From positions 80,292-144,291 of the forward strand of contig JADNRY010000165.1 in assembly GCA_015501585.1 (NCBI GenBank): 64,000 nt of DNA, in the 5' to 3' direction. Shown one piece after another: positions 34,701 through 47,617 of the stretch. The position numbers were made by a program, and so were the translations under genes. The notes under the pieces were generated by a model. The model saw only the letters and a program-made list of their open reading frames with translations. It did no database searches and was not told where the DNA came from. Position 1 is the stretch's first letter. Every line of letters starts with the position of its first letter. The DNA comes from Rhodocollybia butyracea. Taxonomy: Eukaryota > Basidiomycota > Agaricomycetes > Agaricales > Omphalotaceae.

Positions 34701-35280
34701 AACAGCTCGAAAGTGAAAGTAGATGCGTCCAGACAGGGCAGGCTAGTTGGAGCATGATGAAACTTATACATCCTTAATAATCCGCACCATACAGAGAAAC
34801 GGAAGATCCGCTGCAAGAGTGCACACTCGAAGTTCCCATACTCCTACTTGAACAACAAATCTGCGGCCACGCATTGAAGTTACCTCCGAGCACACCCTAT
34901 AACATGAGCAGTATAATATGACGAGCGGTGTCATCTAATTCCAGTTCCAGTTTTTAGGTGAGCAGAACCTCTCAAGGGAAAAACAAAGAGTATGTGATGA
35001 TATGAGAGTTAGATAAGATAAGAAGAGCGGTCTTCTGCATGTGGTAGATTGCTTTTTAAGCGCTTATCCTTCCATGCAGCGTTGAATCCAGAGCCTTGAA
35101 CATAATGACAACCTTGTGCTACAATGGCGAACACTCTGCAAACTGCCATTTGAAAATCCATCCTAACGCATAGCCAGTCTCAGTGGCTCTGCGAGGAGCA
35201 GCAATTCTCAGTCAACCTCAGTTCAACAAAGGCACAGCGTTCAACATGGCTAAAGAACAAGAAATTTTTGGTCTTCATGG

Positions 35281-35470
35281 TCATCTTCCCTCTTGAGTCA
35301 ACTCTCTTGATAAGCAATGTGAGTGTATGCACAACTCAAGACGCGGGACACTCCTATCCGCATTACCGGCGATAATATGGAAAGCAAGAAGGGCCTGCCA
35401 CGTCGGATCATGATTTTTGACATAGCCGAACTGATGGAGCCAAATCGAGACATGGACCTCGGGCACCCGT
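35281..35470 (-). pseudogene. Gene fragment shared with 50.06 kb
   Basis: The minus-strand frame contains EVHVSIWLHQFGYVKNHDPT and WQALLAFHIIAG. The same stretch occurs in opposite orientation at 50062-50152, where it is interrupted by a stop. The family is not recognised; it may belong to a transposon-encoded protein. Confidence 0.45.
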
Positions 35471-35929
35471 TATTATTATGTAAATCTCTTACTATTTATT
35501 CATATTCTCGTTTGTCAAGATGATAGGCTTTGTGAGCGGGAGGTGATTATGTTCGCTCTGCCACAGCAAAGTCATGTGGGTGCATCTGCGGCACGGGTCC
35601 CGGCTGTTCTTTGTAGAACGAGAACCTCATGTTGAAACTAGATTACCGCTTATGAGTCGTATCTAATCAGTAATGTGAGTCGACTAGACACACTTGCTAT
35701 ATGATCGATGAACTGTCGATATATGCTATGTTGAAACTCACCCTCAAACACTAGACGCAGCCTCTACGCAGGTTCGTATAGATGTAGTCAATTATGCCAT
35801 TCGCTATTAGTCTTATGATACATAGCTTGTACGCTGACTTGCAGTACCTATGAACATTACCTATAGAATTACCATACGGACTCCATCTTCTAGGGTACAT
35901 TATGCACATGTATATGCACTATGTTTAGC

Positions 35930-36420
35930 AGTACGACTCAAGTAGACTCATACATTGTTATAGGGTTTATTATATTCTGTAGTATAAATACTGTAGATAT
36001 TTTCCTGTAACAATAACCAAGAATCCTACTATTCGTCTGGACACTTGTTCTGCTCTCACAGCATCCTTACAACTCCTATAACATCCCTAACACTCTCAGG
36101 TGAGTAGGCTGTCGACCTTGTGTTGACTGACCGCTGTTTCTACACCTCAGTTGTAGTGTAGGAACAACTGAGGGGGACGATTCTGGGAGCTCGAGTATAT
36201 AAGTATCGGTAAGTAATACTAAGTATTGAACTGGAGAATCATTGAGCCTGTAGCTATGCAGAAGCAACTAGCGGGTAAACAGAAAGATGAAACAAAGAAT
36301 ATAGATGGGAAGTCAAAGCAGTATAGTATGGAGAACAAATACCTTTTCCTAACATTCCTCAATGCGACCGCGCCGGTGAGTTACTTCCTTCCTAAAGGCA
36401 TACTATATCCCATTTAGCGG
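35930..36420 (+). mobile_element. Possible copia LTR/leader remnant
   Basis: AGTATAAATACTG (TATA-like) near 35980 is followed by a transcribed-looking stretch. The CCTCAGTTGT...ACAACTGAGG hairpin (36145-36173), also found before the copia gag fragment at 4.3 kb, comes next, then a short open frame. No LTR pair was found. Confidence 0.35.
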
Positions 36421-36589
36421 TTTTTGGGGCGCCTAATGCGACCATAAAACAGCCTACACAGTTAAGCTACATTACTAGTGCTCACAACCATGGTTGGCTA
36501 CCATGCTCCTATTTAAACCATCTCTTTTTTGATTTTCTCCAAGACTCAGGTATCAAATCCTGGCTCCATGGCTCGTTCTTAATGATTGC

Positions 36590-38590
36590 ATCATCAGGAA
36601 AACCGCCCACAGGAAATATTTGCTAATTTCAGCAAAAATATCGAAAATTTGTAATAATTATTGTAATTTCGGAGATTTCTGTCATTTTAGTAATTACACT
36701 AATTCCACAGTCCCCTTGCGTCTTTGCAAAACTTTCCCCAGCTTTTCTGCCTTTGCTCAATTCTGTGAATAAGCTTTCAAAAATTAGAGCATCATTCTTA
36801 CAAAATCTGCATATTTCATAACCTTAGAACATACTTAATGGTTATGTCACAAGAGTCAAAAGTCGAAAAAGCATTACATTGCATTCACTAGAAGTATTAC
36901 AACGAGTACTACCATGAGTACCACTACTATCTACTACCATATAATACAGAAGACGTTATGAGAAAACAAGTGGTCACAGAGTGTCATCACATCTGACACG
37001 GCCCCAACACATCGTCAATAAACAAGGAAATGGTCACAGTGCATGAGGGCAGGAATGGTTGCGAGTGTCGTTAGTGCATATGGAGCTATAGAAATGTTGT
37101 CAGTAGGGGGAAGCGGCGATGAAAGTATAGTACGTACATTAGCAGCAAAAATAAACGATGGGGCTATAGCGACTCCAGCGAGGACTGTCAAATATGGTCT
37201 GAGAAATGAGACACATGTAGAAGAGTATTACCATACCTGAAGATGTCCATTAGTTGAAGTGAGCCACATGAGCTTGAGCTATGAGATATGAGAGGCGCAG
37301 CTATGAGCAAATAAGAGAAAACATACACGCCAAGGCCCAAAAGGTTCTAACAAGCAGCGAGATCCATTCCCAGCATTAAGTAGCGCAAAGTCAACTTTAG
37401 GTACAACAAGTTGGCAGCAGCAATGAGAAATTTGAGTGATGATGACTTATGTAGAGAGATAGAGCCTGAGTACTGAGTGGATGGGGGATGGGGGAATGGA
37501 AAAAGAGGGAGTCGTACAACATTTATTTTGATACCATGGGATCATGTGATCTCCCACGCATGAGCCAAGCATTGAATTTTCGACTTGTGCTGCGTGCACG
37601 TTTAATGGTACCGCGCCGGTTCTTCCTTCCTTCCTCTGTAATTCTTTTGGCTGTTCCTCGCTACTGGGACCGCGCTGGTTTTCCTTCTTTCCTTTTTCCA
37701 TGTTTGATGCTGAGCAGCTGGATGCTACTGAGTGGCGAGCAAATTAGGCATGCAAATTGACACATCAGAGAGCTGGTGATGGTGAATGATGATGGCAAGC
37801 TGGAGAGTGGGCAATGACGACTCCAACAGGTGACGACCTGTAACGACAATCAAGCTCAGGCTTGCCGTTAGTGTATGTAATGCATTCGAACATCCAAACT
37901 GAGTCGGCAACTTTCTTGCCCATCTGTTCCTGCTTTTAAGGTGCATGTACTAATATTCTCATTTGGACTGCCTAGCTCAGAAGCATCATCAGGAAAAGCC
38001 GTTTTTGCCTGGGTGACCCCAGAGTGGCCTAAAGTAAACTAGGTGACCTATGAATCCTATGGCATCCTAGGAATTTGGGCTCGTCCCTTGCCAGTCAAGG
38101 CTCTTGAGGATTCCCTAGGGTATCCTAGGCAAACCCATGCCCAGGTTTGCCCAGGTGCTCCCCAGGTGTTCCCCAGGAGCACCTGGGCAAACCTAGGCTT
38201 GCCTAGGGAATCCTCAAGAGCCTTGACTGGCAAGGGACAAGCCCAAATTCCTAGGATGCCATAGGATTCATAGGTCACCTAGTTTGCTTTAGGTTACTCT
38301 GGGGTCACCTAGGCAAAAACGGCTTTTCCTGATGATTACTACTCTGCCTCAGATGTGTGACTCTAATTATGAACAGACAGTGAAAATTGCCAAAAGTTCA
38401 TGAAACATTCCGAAAATTTTGAGATGCTTTCTGAAAATGTTTAATAATTATTTGAGGGGTTGAAAGTTGTGGAAATAATTGAAATCTACAGTATTTTTTA
38501 TAATTACCATAAGCCTAGACACGTTTACATTCTTTTTAGATTCTTTTTACAAATTATTGAATATTTTGTGTGGGAGGTTTTCCTGATGAT
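36590..38590. mobile_element. Possible terminal-inverted-repeat element
   Basis: The left end ATCATCAGGAAAACCGCCCA and right-end inverse ATCATCAGGAAAACCTCCCA match over about 22 bp, followed by AT-rich subterminal DNA. The interior has no transposase and contains a foldback element (37985-38336) whose own ends also start ATCATCAGGAAAA. No target duplication is evident. Confidence 0.45.
37985..38336. mobile_element. Foldback element, copy 1
   Basis: This 352-bp near-perfect palindrome has arms of about 165 bp starting ATCATCAGGAAAAGCCGTTT and a short centre at about 38160. Because the arms are inverse, the same frame (MTYESYGILGIW...) appears on both strands; it is not a gene. A second copy lies at 46869-47213. 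Confidence 0.9.
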
Positions 38591-39423
38591 CCAGTACACT
38601 CTTCAATGCAGGATTGATCTTCCATTGAAGTAGCACATCTGCACAATCTTAGGAGCTCTGGGTTGCTCTGCAGCACTCCAGTAGGTTACTTGAGGACTGC
38701 CCTTCAAATTCCTGCATAATTTGATATTTGAGCCTTCTACTGCATAGTACGTACTGTACAGGTTGCTTAAATGGACTTTCCACCATAATATGATAAATCT
38801 ATGTACAATAACAATTTATCCGTGCCCAACTACATCTTCTGCACTGACATATCGCTTTACTTGGGCATGAGGATGGATATTCAATTCAAAGTTTACACTT
38901 CAAATTGGACTAACTTCAACTTGTTGATTACTTGTGGGCAGAGATATCCTCATATTGGGCTATTTACAGATTGTTCAACTATTTCTGTTACTTAACTCTA
39001 GGCTAGTATGAACTTGGCAAGCTCACTCCTTGATAGTACTTACTACATGAGTGTCCAACAACTCTTATTAATAAATGCAAAATAAATGTAAGTACCTGTG
39101 AACTCTTTAAGGTAGATAAAACAAAGGGAGCAAAAGCAGTCAGGCAAAGAGTGAAGGAGAGGAAGAGTATTTGTCAGTGGAGAACACCTTCCCTCCGGAA
39201 TACAGAAACAGATCTGAGAAGCGGGACTCCCAGCACAATGTGTTTCACTTTGACACCAGAATGCGCAACTGAGTCCGGATATGGTGTCGGTAATTATTAC
39301 ACTCCGTATTTTCTTACTAATTATCTGTTGAGAACGGGTATGATAGAGGAGGACAAAACCTCACAGATAGCAACAAGCGTGATAGGCATGACTCCGAAGG
39401 AATGACAACAAAGATGAACGAAG
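38591..39423. other. No supported gene
   Basis: Short frames only; none is recognised. Confidence 0.5.
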
Positions 39424-39785
39424 TAGTACATCAGCAGTTTCACAACCCCATGGGAGGCATGGGAGGTGTGGACGATGTGGGGGGGTTTCACCTCCCATAC
39501 CTCCAACCACATCTCAATCTTCTCCCAGCCGCCCACACCAATAGTACTTACTATGGGATGGCCCTCCCGGGCCTAAACCCAGCGATGGGTACGTGTCTCA
39601 GTGGGGCAGACCTAGGTAAGAATTGACCCAGGTGAGAATTGATCTGCAGTGAGCACCTGTCGATGGGCGGCCCATGCCGATCTGGGTGTCCAAAGTAGCA
39701 GAGAACCAAACTCTTCAACTCAGATCCTTATAGTACTCAGATACTACTACTGTAGTATTTCAAGTTCAAACAAAGTGGGCTGCGA

Positions 39786-42700
39786 CTAGTGGATAATTTC
39801 ATTCATTTGATGGTCAGCATATTTACTAACATAAAACGCAGTGAAAACATCTAATGACTGTGAGAAATGAAGTTTCTTGGGTATAGCAGTCAGCCCAAAA
39901 ACTGGAAGAAGATGAGCGCCTCGGAGGATAGTGTCTAGATGTATCACAGCCATGAATGGCTCTTCGTTGTGGTAATGTGGCTCCACAACCCACATACCTG
40001 TCTTCACATCCGATGGTGTACGACTGTGACGCTTGTACCAATGTACCAGAGCACATTGGTACTCAACATTGTCATACTGAAAGGAAAAAAAGAGGCGGAT
40101 GCATGCAGCATTTATACCACGGAACCCTTTCTCTTCACTCTCAACTGAAAGTACACAGTCATAGCGAGGATACCCATACCACTGCGGCGTTGCTTGGATT
40201 CGTTCCCGGCGCATACCGTGAGTTCCGGAAATATCACTTGGTGCGTGAAAAGTTGCAACAGCTGAATGAAAAACTCGAACTATTGACCCAATAGCTGGAA
40301 GGTCTTCGTTGCGATAGTCCGGCGGCGGCGGCTCTCCATTGAGCTGTTCATAAAGGAAAAAACATGCCAGAGACTCCAGATTGGGTTGATTAAGATATCG
40401 ACTTAGCAAAGATATATCTGTGGGATAGGAACGCTCTGAGATGATTTTCATTAGTAGTACTACTACATGAGTATTGAAAACCTACCATATGTCTTTGCAA
40501 GCTTTACTTCTCCAAGTAGAGACTCCTCATCACCGGCCGCACCCATGTCCTCAACCCCCGCATCGAATGGATCTAGTGCGGGAGTCACATCCTGGTGACT
40601 GGGGGGTAAAAAACCCCGAGCAACAAGGTCAACTCAAAGTGCAACAAGCTTGTCCAGCCGTTGATTAATAAGTAGCATTTGACTAAGTGCGTTGTAACGA
40701 TTAGATCGCCGCCAAGGTTTCTTGACAGCTGTAATGTGACAAGATTCAGTGATAGTAGAGCAGAGGCCGTTTGGAGCCCAAATTTGATGATATGGATTGG
40801 ATAATGGAGTACAGAATGTTGTCGGGGCAGGGAAAAATGTTCTCGTACACCAGACATGTGAAAAGCCTCGCGGTAATGATGGTATCGGTCAATCAAAGTT
40901 TGGACCTCTTTAAAGGTAGTTTCATCAAGAGTAGGGCGTTGAACAAGATAACAGAAGTCCATGAATGTGCTGAGGCACTTCATGATAGACTCAGGCATAT
41001 AATCGGCAATGGCAGATAAATAAACCTATGCTCACATATCAAATTTGTTTGGCAATGAACACCTAAGCTGTACACACACCTTCATAAGAGCTTTGGAATC
41101 ATCCCCTGTCCACTGCTTAAATCGCCGGCCTTGTGGGAATTGACGAAGTCCTGGAAAAGGGGGAGTTACGGCGATTTGGGCATCAATGTCATCCATGATT
41201 TCATCTGCGCGAGTTTTGCCCTCTTTCAAGACGAGATACTCATAAACCACTTGACAAGGTGGTCTTTGAAAGTTCCTTTAATAATTTGGTGGAGAAGGTC
41301 AGGGAAAGCATCTCATGGATATCTGCTCTTGGGAAGTGAGCTGTAAAGGGCTATGCAAGGAGTTGATTGAAAATGAGAAGGATTGGGCTAAAAGCAGTCG
41401 ACTTACCTGAACGTTCTGATTGGCAATGCCATAGTTGTTCCATAAAACATCATTGTCTGCAGAGAATTGTTCAATGAGCACCGCTGTATGCTCACAAGAT
41501 CTTCGTGGGGAGATTTGGTCCAGATTTGACGGCTGCGAAGTACACCTACAGCTCACATAAAAGTTAAGCTGATAGTTGAGTTGGTACTAATTGATAATCC
41601 ACATACTTAGGACACCAACTGCTCACACTGATCCCAGCAAGTAGAACTTTCTCTGGATAGTCTGCAATAAATGCGGCGAGATCATAGATACAGCGCCGGA
41701 AGTGACCATCTGGGCAATGACAAATAACAGGGATAGTCATCCCTGGAGTGAGTGAACAAAGGATTGCGGCGATGGAGCTGTTTCTTCTTAAAAAAGTCGA
41801 AATGCTTCATCGTTGTCATATTTATGGTCAGCTTGGAGGTACAATCAGGACTGGTAAGCTTAACCAAACAAGTCAAAGTCTTGTACCTTTAGGGATTGCA
41901 AGAAAGCCAATAGGAATTACTCCATTCCGGTGACCTTGTTGTGCAGAATTTCGCAAATTTCCGATAGATAAATATAACAGATGATATTCCGCATTCCCAG
42001 TGGCAACCGAAACTGTGGTTTTATCGGCACCGAGAATAATGGGAACTAACATTGATCCCTCAGTTGATGGGTCATCCTCGTAGATTTTTGTCTGCAAAAT
42101 CAAACTCAGTACACAACTTGAAAGCAGGATGAGTGAAATGAAAGATAATCATACGGCATGCCTCCAGGAGAGATTTCCTGACATGAAATTGCTCCAGCGT
42201 CGAGTATCATTGGAGTCCAGAGGGACAAAAGGAGCGGTGTCAAATTCTTGAGCGAAGTCAGGATTATCAAGGATATTACGAATGACAGTATTGGGGTCAT
42301 GAAACCAGACCTGATATGACCGGGAAAGCCATTCTGGAGCGTTGGGACCAGGATTGTCAGGTACAGCAGTCTCAAAACATTGCCATGGAGCATCCCCGAC
42401 ACGAATATTATCTATCTCTGCAAACATATGGTTATGATCAGAGAATGGGGAACTACTTTCGGATTGAGCAGCTGCAAGAGCCCAGAGCTCCATCAGAAGG
42501 TCAATGTCCGACTGTGACATTTGAACTTTACAGTAGAGAAAATCTGCAAGTTGAAGTTGAACCTCTGTCTGAAACAGATTCCAGACATTAGGAAGAGGGC
42601 CTCGTGGGGGTGGAGGTGTATCTGGGGTAACGGGCCTTCCTTCTGCATCGCAGTGCTCTCCTATAGGTATCTGATTGTGAGCGCAAGAACAAAAAGCATG

Positions 42701-42995
42701 AAAATTATCATACCAGTCAGAAAAGGGTGGTAGTTTCGCGTTTTGCGTTTCCTTTGGTTTGAAGGTTCAGGTGGAATGTCTTGGTTGAGATAATTAGGAG
42801 GAGGGGAATGACCCGGAGATGGCGATGGCAGATTTCCTACAGCTGGAAAGAGCTAGTTTGACTTGGAGTTGAAGCAACACTTTGACCAGCCTTCCAATGC
42901 ATCATTGTAACATGCCATGTGAGATCTCCTTCACGCTTAAACCTCCGGATGCACCCCGAGTCTTGGTATGGGCAAGGGATTTGACGGGTGGACAT
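39786..42995 (-). CDS. Plavaka-type DNA transposase (multi-exon)
   Basis: This cut-and-paste transposase belongs to the CACTA-related Plavaka group of basidiomycetes. The first exon starts MSTRQIPCPYQDSGC and holds one C2H2 finger (C-x6-C-x12-H-x4-H). Later pieces match my memory of the family: WSNFMSGNLSW (about 42170), GADKTTVSVATGNAEYHLLY and HRNGVIPIGFLAIPK (41880-42060), CHCPDGHFRRCIYDLAAFIADY (41650-41720), LLHQIIKGTFKDH (41250-41310), FSLPRQHSVLHY (40810-40850), and the C-terminal TGMWVVEPHYHNEEP and VIHLDTILRGAHLLPVFG. The exons change frame as expected for short introns. I did not trace every splice site, so intactness is unproven. It diverges from the gene at 43170. Confidence 0.8.
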
Positions 42996-43169
42996 TAGAA
43001 AAATAAGAAGTAAAGTCACAGTGCAGCATGAAAGGCAACAAGATTGGATAATCCGATGAAGTGGAGCGGATAATTAAAAATCATACACATTTCAAATTTA
43101 TTTGTTTCAGGGTTTCAGCCTTGAACTTGAACAACAAATGACTTTTATTATCTTTTACCTTCAAAAATG

Positions 43170-45520
43170 TCCAGCTCCAAGAAATTCCGGCTTGCACCAT
43201 TTCCACCCGCAACAAACCTTTTACTCTTCCTCCAGAGCTTCAATGGCAAACCCAAGCAGAGATTACCAAGTCTGCACAAGCCAAAAAACTCGCAAAGGAG
43301 GAGCAACTAGCCACCAAGCAGCGGAAGGCAGAGGAGGTCAGGACCAAAAGGACCTCCAGAGCCCGAGTTGTTGCTGCATTTGAAGATAAACACCTCTCTT
43401 CGGCCAGATCTTACACTGAAAAAGAAAAAAAACATACCAGCACGAAAAAGGAGTATGCCACCCCTGTCATTGGGTTGCCTACACAAAACACAATAGGAGA
43501 TACACCAACCTGGGATGCACACCTTTGAATTTTCCAACACAGCTCAATCCTGGAGTGACAAACCCAACATCTCCCACAAAGACCATAGTGAGAGTGAGAG
43601 CAATGGCCTTGGACCTCCAAAGATCAACAATGAACCCGGTGATGGCATGTCTGATATGGATTTTCCACCCGAGAGTCTTGCCCAAACATCAGATTCCGAA
43701 GGGCTCAGCAATAGAGGTCTTGAATCCTACTTCACCAACGATCCTGCTGGGTCCATTTCAGAGGTTGACATTGATACCGAAAGCGGTTTCCCAGAATTTG
43801 CCAGTACCTCTGACCCAACTACATTGAATCAGAGGGTAGTCAGGCCGATGTTGAATCCGAACCAGACATGGATGAGCTAATGAGACAGGTCAAGGAGGAA
43901 ATGTCAAAGAAGAAAGGCAAAGCTACTGCAAATAAACCAGTAGGTTGAAAGGGGAGAGAAAAACAGCCAAAAGCAGTGAGTATTACCATTATCTGCAATA
44001 CTTGTGCTAATCTACCTTCAATAGGAAAGGACGGCTGTCTGAAACGAGGTCAACAGTTTCCGTAAGATCTCTGATACGAGTGCGGCCCATTTGAAGCCCA
44101 AAAAGCGCAGGTTAGCTCCGGAAATAACGACTTCACAGTAAGCCTTCTCATCAATGATCAGATATCAGCGATGATTAATTTTCTGGCAAAGGCTTGAGGT
44201 TGAAGCACCCAGAAAGCGGGCAAAGAGTACACTCGGAGGGATTGCACTGGACTGGCAAAAGCATCTCACTGTGACTACAAGAGTTCATAGTGATGCAATA
44301 TACTCAGCCCAACGCAGCTTCCTCTCAAGCCTCACTGTCATCTAATGCTCCAATGGACGATGGGGAATTTGACCACCAGATTGAAGAAGTGCTGGCTCAG
44401 AAGATCCGAGGAAGAGCCAGTGTTGCCGATGCAGTAAGTGTTTTTTTGTCTAGTTGTTCAAGTTCTGAACAAGACCTAGAGAATGCTTGATCCAGTCCTG
44501 GAGGTTGTCAACATTGCATCCATCGACAAGAAAGAACGTGGGAGTCAATCATCACTCTGAGGTCACAAGACTGAAGACCTTCCTTTCACTGCTCTGCCGA
44601 CTTCAAGCTTTTCAAGACTCATATCACTATTCCTATTCTCGAATTTATTGGTACACTTGATCATCAATTTTCTACAAACAGCCACTCCGAAATTCCTGCC
44701 AAAATATCTCAACGTTGGGCTGAGACCTATCCACATCTTCCTCCTTCTCTTGATGTTACAGCCTCAGATGGAACAAAAATTCTGCGTCAAGATCATCCAG
44801 TGGTCCTTTGTGTGGTACATGTCATTTGCTCTGTCCTAACTTCATTGTCGCTCAAAGATTTTCTAGATCCAAGCCATGGTCGTAGCAAAATGGGTAAACG
44901 AGGCATTAATATCATCAACAAGGTCTTCCGTACAAGTCTGAAGGACTGTACAACATCTCAGCAGCGCGGAGAATGGGCAAAGAGCATGCTCAAGGGTAAT
45001 GCATGGCTATATGAGGATCCCTGGGCCGAGGTAAGTGCCCTCTTCATCCAACTTTCACGCAGTGCTAACACGAACTCAGGGCCAACCAAAAGGTGCTTTT
45101 TATGGCCCGCTACTTGTCGCAACGTTTGCATACCATGTTCAGCGCATCAAATCCTCGCCAGCAGCAAATTATTGTACATCAGTGAGTTTTTTTTTGCCTT
45201 TTGTAGCTGCGGTCTTGACTTTGATTATATAACAGGTAAAATGTGCTCTACTTGGATGGAAAAGTGGAGTCAATGTGTACGCTCCTAAAAGCAAGAAGAA
45301 GGTCGGAGATTCCACCAACTTCGGCTCCAGCAAGGACAAAGTGCAGTTCAATACATTCTATAAAACGGTACAGTCAATTTCGGACAAACAGTGGAATGAG
45401 ATATGGCTCCGGAGCCTCAAATATATCACCCAGAATGGTGACGGCGGTGATTCCGGCAGCAACGGGGCTGATTCCGATGACGGGAGATATGATAATGCCA
45501 ATATTATCATGTCTGACTAG
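43170..45520 (+). CDS. Plavaka-associated second gene, unknown function
   Basis: The first part encodes a Lys/Glu/Ala-rich, probably coiled-coil stretch (SAQAKKLAKEEQLATKQRKA) and an acidic Ser-rich region. The 3' part is convincing: exon to 45030 (RGINIINKVFRTSLKDC, then GEWAKSMLKGNAWLYED), intron 45031-45079 (GTAAGT...CTCAG), exon GQPKGAFYGPLLVATFAYHV, intron 45181-45235 (GTGAGT...ACAG), and exon VKCALLGWKSGVNVY to the stop at 45520. The fold resembles a hypothetical-protein family that I associate with mobile DNA in Agaricomycetes; no enzymatic motif was seen. Exons between about 43900 and 44640 are unclear, and some may be broken. Confidence 0.5.
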
Positions 45521-45923
45521 GTTCATTGCCGTGAATTTCTCAGTACTTTTACTAATTAATATTTGACATCTAAGTCTCTTCCCTTTGGTGCCACATAATA
45601 GTCTTCGTCCAATCTTATACTTAGTATGGAGTTCTCAGACGAGGTTTTTCTTTGGTCAGATGGTATGGGTCCTCGTATCATAGTGTATCAAAGCTTTCCT
45701 GTTGCTGTTATGTCATAAATAAACATGTTCTACTACTCATTCTGCATGGCCATTAATGCAAATTACTGTTATCATTACTACAAGTAGTAATGCCATATGG
45801 AGCATATAGGGATAGTATGTTGTGGGAGGTATGGGTATGAGAGGTGTGGGAGGTCGAAAAATACCAGTGTGGGTTTACGCATGTACCTTGTTGTGAGCAA
45901 TAGGCTTTGATGGGATAGAAGTC

Positions 45924-46118
45924 GATAACTCTATCTGAGGGATTTATGGGGGCGCAGAAATGGGGGGCGCAAACAATCCCTCTATTGGAAGTACGGTAGT
46001 CAATATAAATAGTAAAGTAATAACAAATACAGTAAGACATGGGGTGGTGGGTATCATGCCGGTGGTGCTACTTGAGCCCAAAACAACCGTTGTTGGACCG
46101 GCGGTCCATTCTCAACAC
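45924..46118 (-). repeat. Dispersed repeat, copy 2
   Basis: Inverse copy of 31341-31535. It ends TCTCAACA after the near-palindrome GGACCGGCGGTCC. It lies at the right end of the candidate Plavaka span. Confidence 0.75.
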
Positions 46119-46203
46119 TTGTAGCCACACGCCAGTTTGTGGGAAGTGGGAGGGTGTGGGTCTCGTAGGCCTATGCCCTCCCACAGGGTTGTGAAACTGA
46201 TGT

Positions 46204-46868
46204 ATTGGATAAAGAAGGATGATGAGTAGTTACAAGAGACAACAAGGTACTACATGTACATACTATGTAACATACAGAGAAAGGACTGAACAGCCAAAAT
46301 CCAACATTATCTACCTAATACTTACTCATTTACTTACTATTGAAGTGCTTACAGACCCAGTAGATATCTTGTAAGTATATAAGGCCTGGTACCAAGGCCA
46401 AGGCCCAAGCACTATAGAACTAGTATCCACCTATCCTGAAGTTGTACGAGCCTCACAGTTCTGGCGAGTCCCCATTGCACCAATTACCCAGAAACACCGA
46501 AACAGTAAACGGAATGGTAAATATCACCACCGTACAGTTGAATGTTTACTTTGAGAACATGAATATCGACTTGTAAACTTGTAAACATTAATAAGTAGCA
46601 ATAGATTTACATAATAATAACTGTTATGACCTATATCCAAATTCTATGCCCCCACCTTTTTTCTGTTATTAACCAACTCCCACTCTCATTAATATTTCTA
46701 CTTATCCCACTATACTTACACTCATTACCTCGGATACTGCTGGAAACATTGCTGCACTTTGCTATGGAAACAGTTACATAGCCTATCATGACATTGACTC
46801 ATTATTGTTCTTGTATTTCACATGAACAGCCCACATCAATCATGCACAGCCATCTTGATGTCTACATC
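46204..46868. other. No supported gene
   Basis: AT-rich; TATATAAGG at about 46376 looks promoter-like. No coding was recognised. Confidence 0.45.
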
Positions 46869-47213
46869 AACATTAGGAAAAGCCATTTTTGCCTAGGTGA
46901 CCCCAGAGTGGCCTAAAGCAAACTAGGTGACCTATGAATCCTATGGCATCCTAGGAATTTGGGCTCGTCCCTTGCCAGTCAAGGCTCTTGAGGATTCCCT
47001 AGGGTATCCTAGGCAAACCCAGGGCAAGCCTAGAACCTGGGCAAACCTAGGCTTGCCCTGGGTTTGCCTAGGATACCCTAGGGAATCCTCAAGAGCCTTG
47101 ACTGGCAAGGGACGAGCCCAAATTCCTAGGATGCCATAGGATTCATAGGTCACCTAGTTTGCTTTAGGCCACTCCGATGGGGTCACCTAGGCAAAAACGG
47201 CTTTTCCTGATGA
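46869..47213. mobile_element. Foldback element, copy 2
   Basis: Same palindromic element as 37985-38336, about 345 bp. Its arms differ slightly and its left terminus is eroded (CATTAGGAAAAGCC). The two-strand mirror frames are again an artefact of the palindrome. Confidence 0.9.
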
Positions 47214-47414
47214 ATGACTTACAGCTGATTAGGATATTCTAGCACATTTTCAAAAAAAACACTCAGTAGTGATTTTATTTACAACCAAACAAAGTGATGT
47301 CAGCATATTCCATTCAAAGCTCCATTCGCTCCGCTTCGCCAACACTTCACCCGTACTTGCATTACTCTCAGTATGTTCTTCAGTAGCCCAAGAAATGAGT
47401 CTACAGCACCCTAT

Positions 47415-47569
47415 TGTTGGTTAATAAAGACTCCTAGACTCTTAGATGGCTCTGAGATGGCGGTTCAAGACTACTATTAGATTGTTATCAAGGGTTGTAG
47501 TTACACATCATTTGTATATATGTGTTTGTCCACAGCCTCGATTGAGCAGCCCAGGATAAATATCCAACA
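47415..47569 (-). repeat. 3' LTR of gag-only copy 1
   Basis: Identical in plan to the other LTRs but lacks one 11-bp GAGATGGCTCT repeat. Confidence 0.9.
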
Positions 47570-47617
47570 CTCCCCCTCTGCGAAACAAAGAGAGCTCCCC
47601 CTAAGCTATAAATATAA

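Larger units (their letters stand above)
39424..46203. mobile_element. Candidate Plavaka transposon span
   Basis: TACATCAG(CAG)TTTCACAACCC at about 39427-39449 and the inverse GGGTTGTGAAACTGATGTA at about 46186-46203 face each other. They enclose the transposase and its divergent partner gene. Further GGGAGG-rich words near both ends also match inversely. I could not find a 2-3 bp target duplication, so the exact limits are tentative. Confidence 0.45.

Noticed and set aside
38043..38278. Genes on both strands of the foldback element
   Set aside because: Identical frames on opposite strands are produced by the palindrome and also appear in the second copy; there is no independent evidence of coding.
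39325..39345. TGTTGAGAACGG as left end of the Plavaka element matching 46108-46118
   Set aside because: Only about 10 bp agree, and no target duplication supports it; the TTTCACAACCC pair is a better but still tentative choice.
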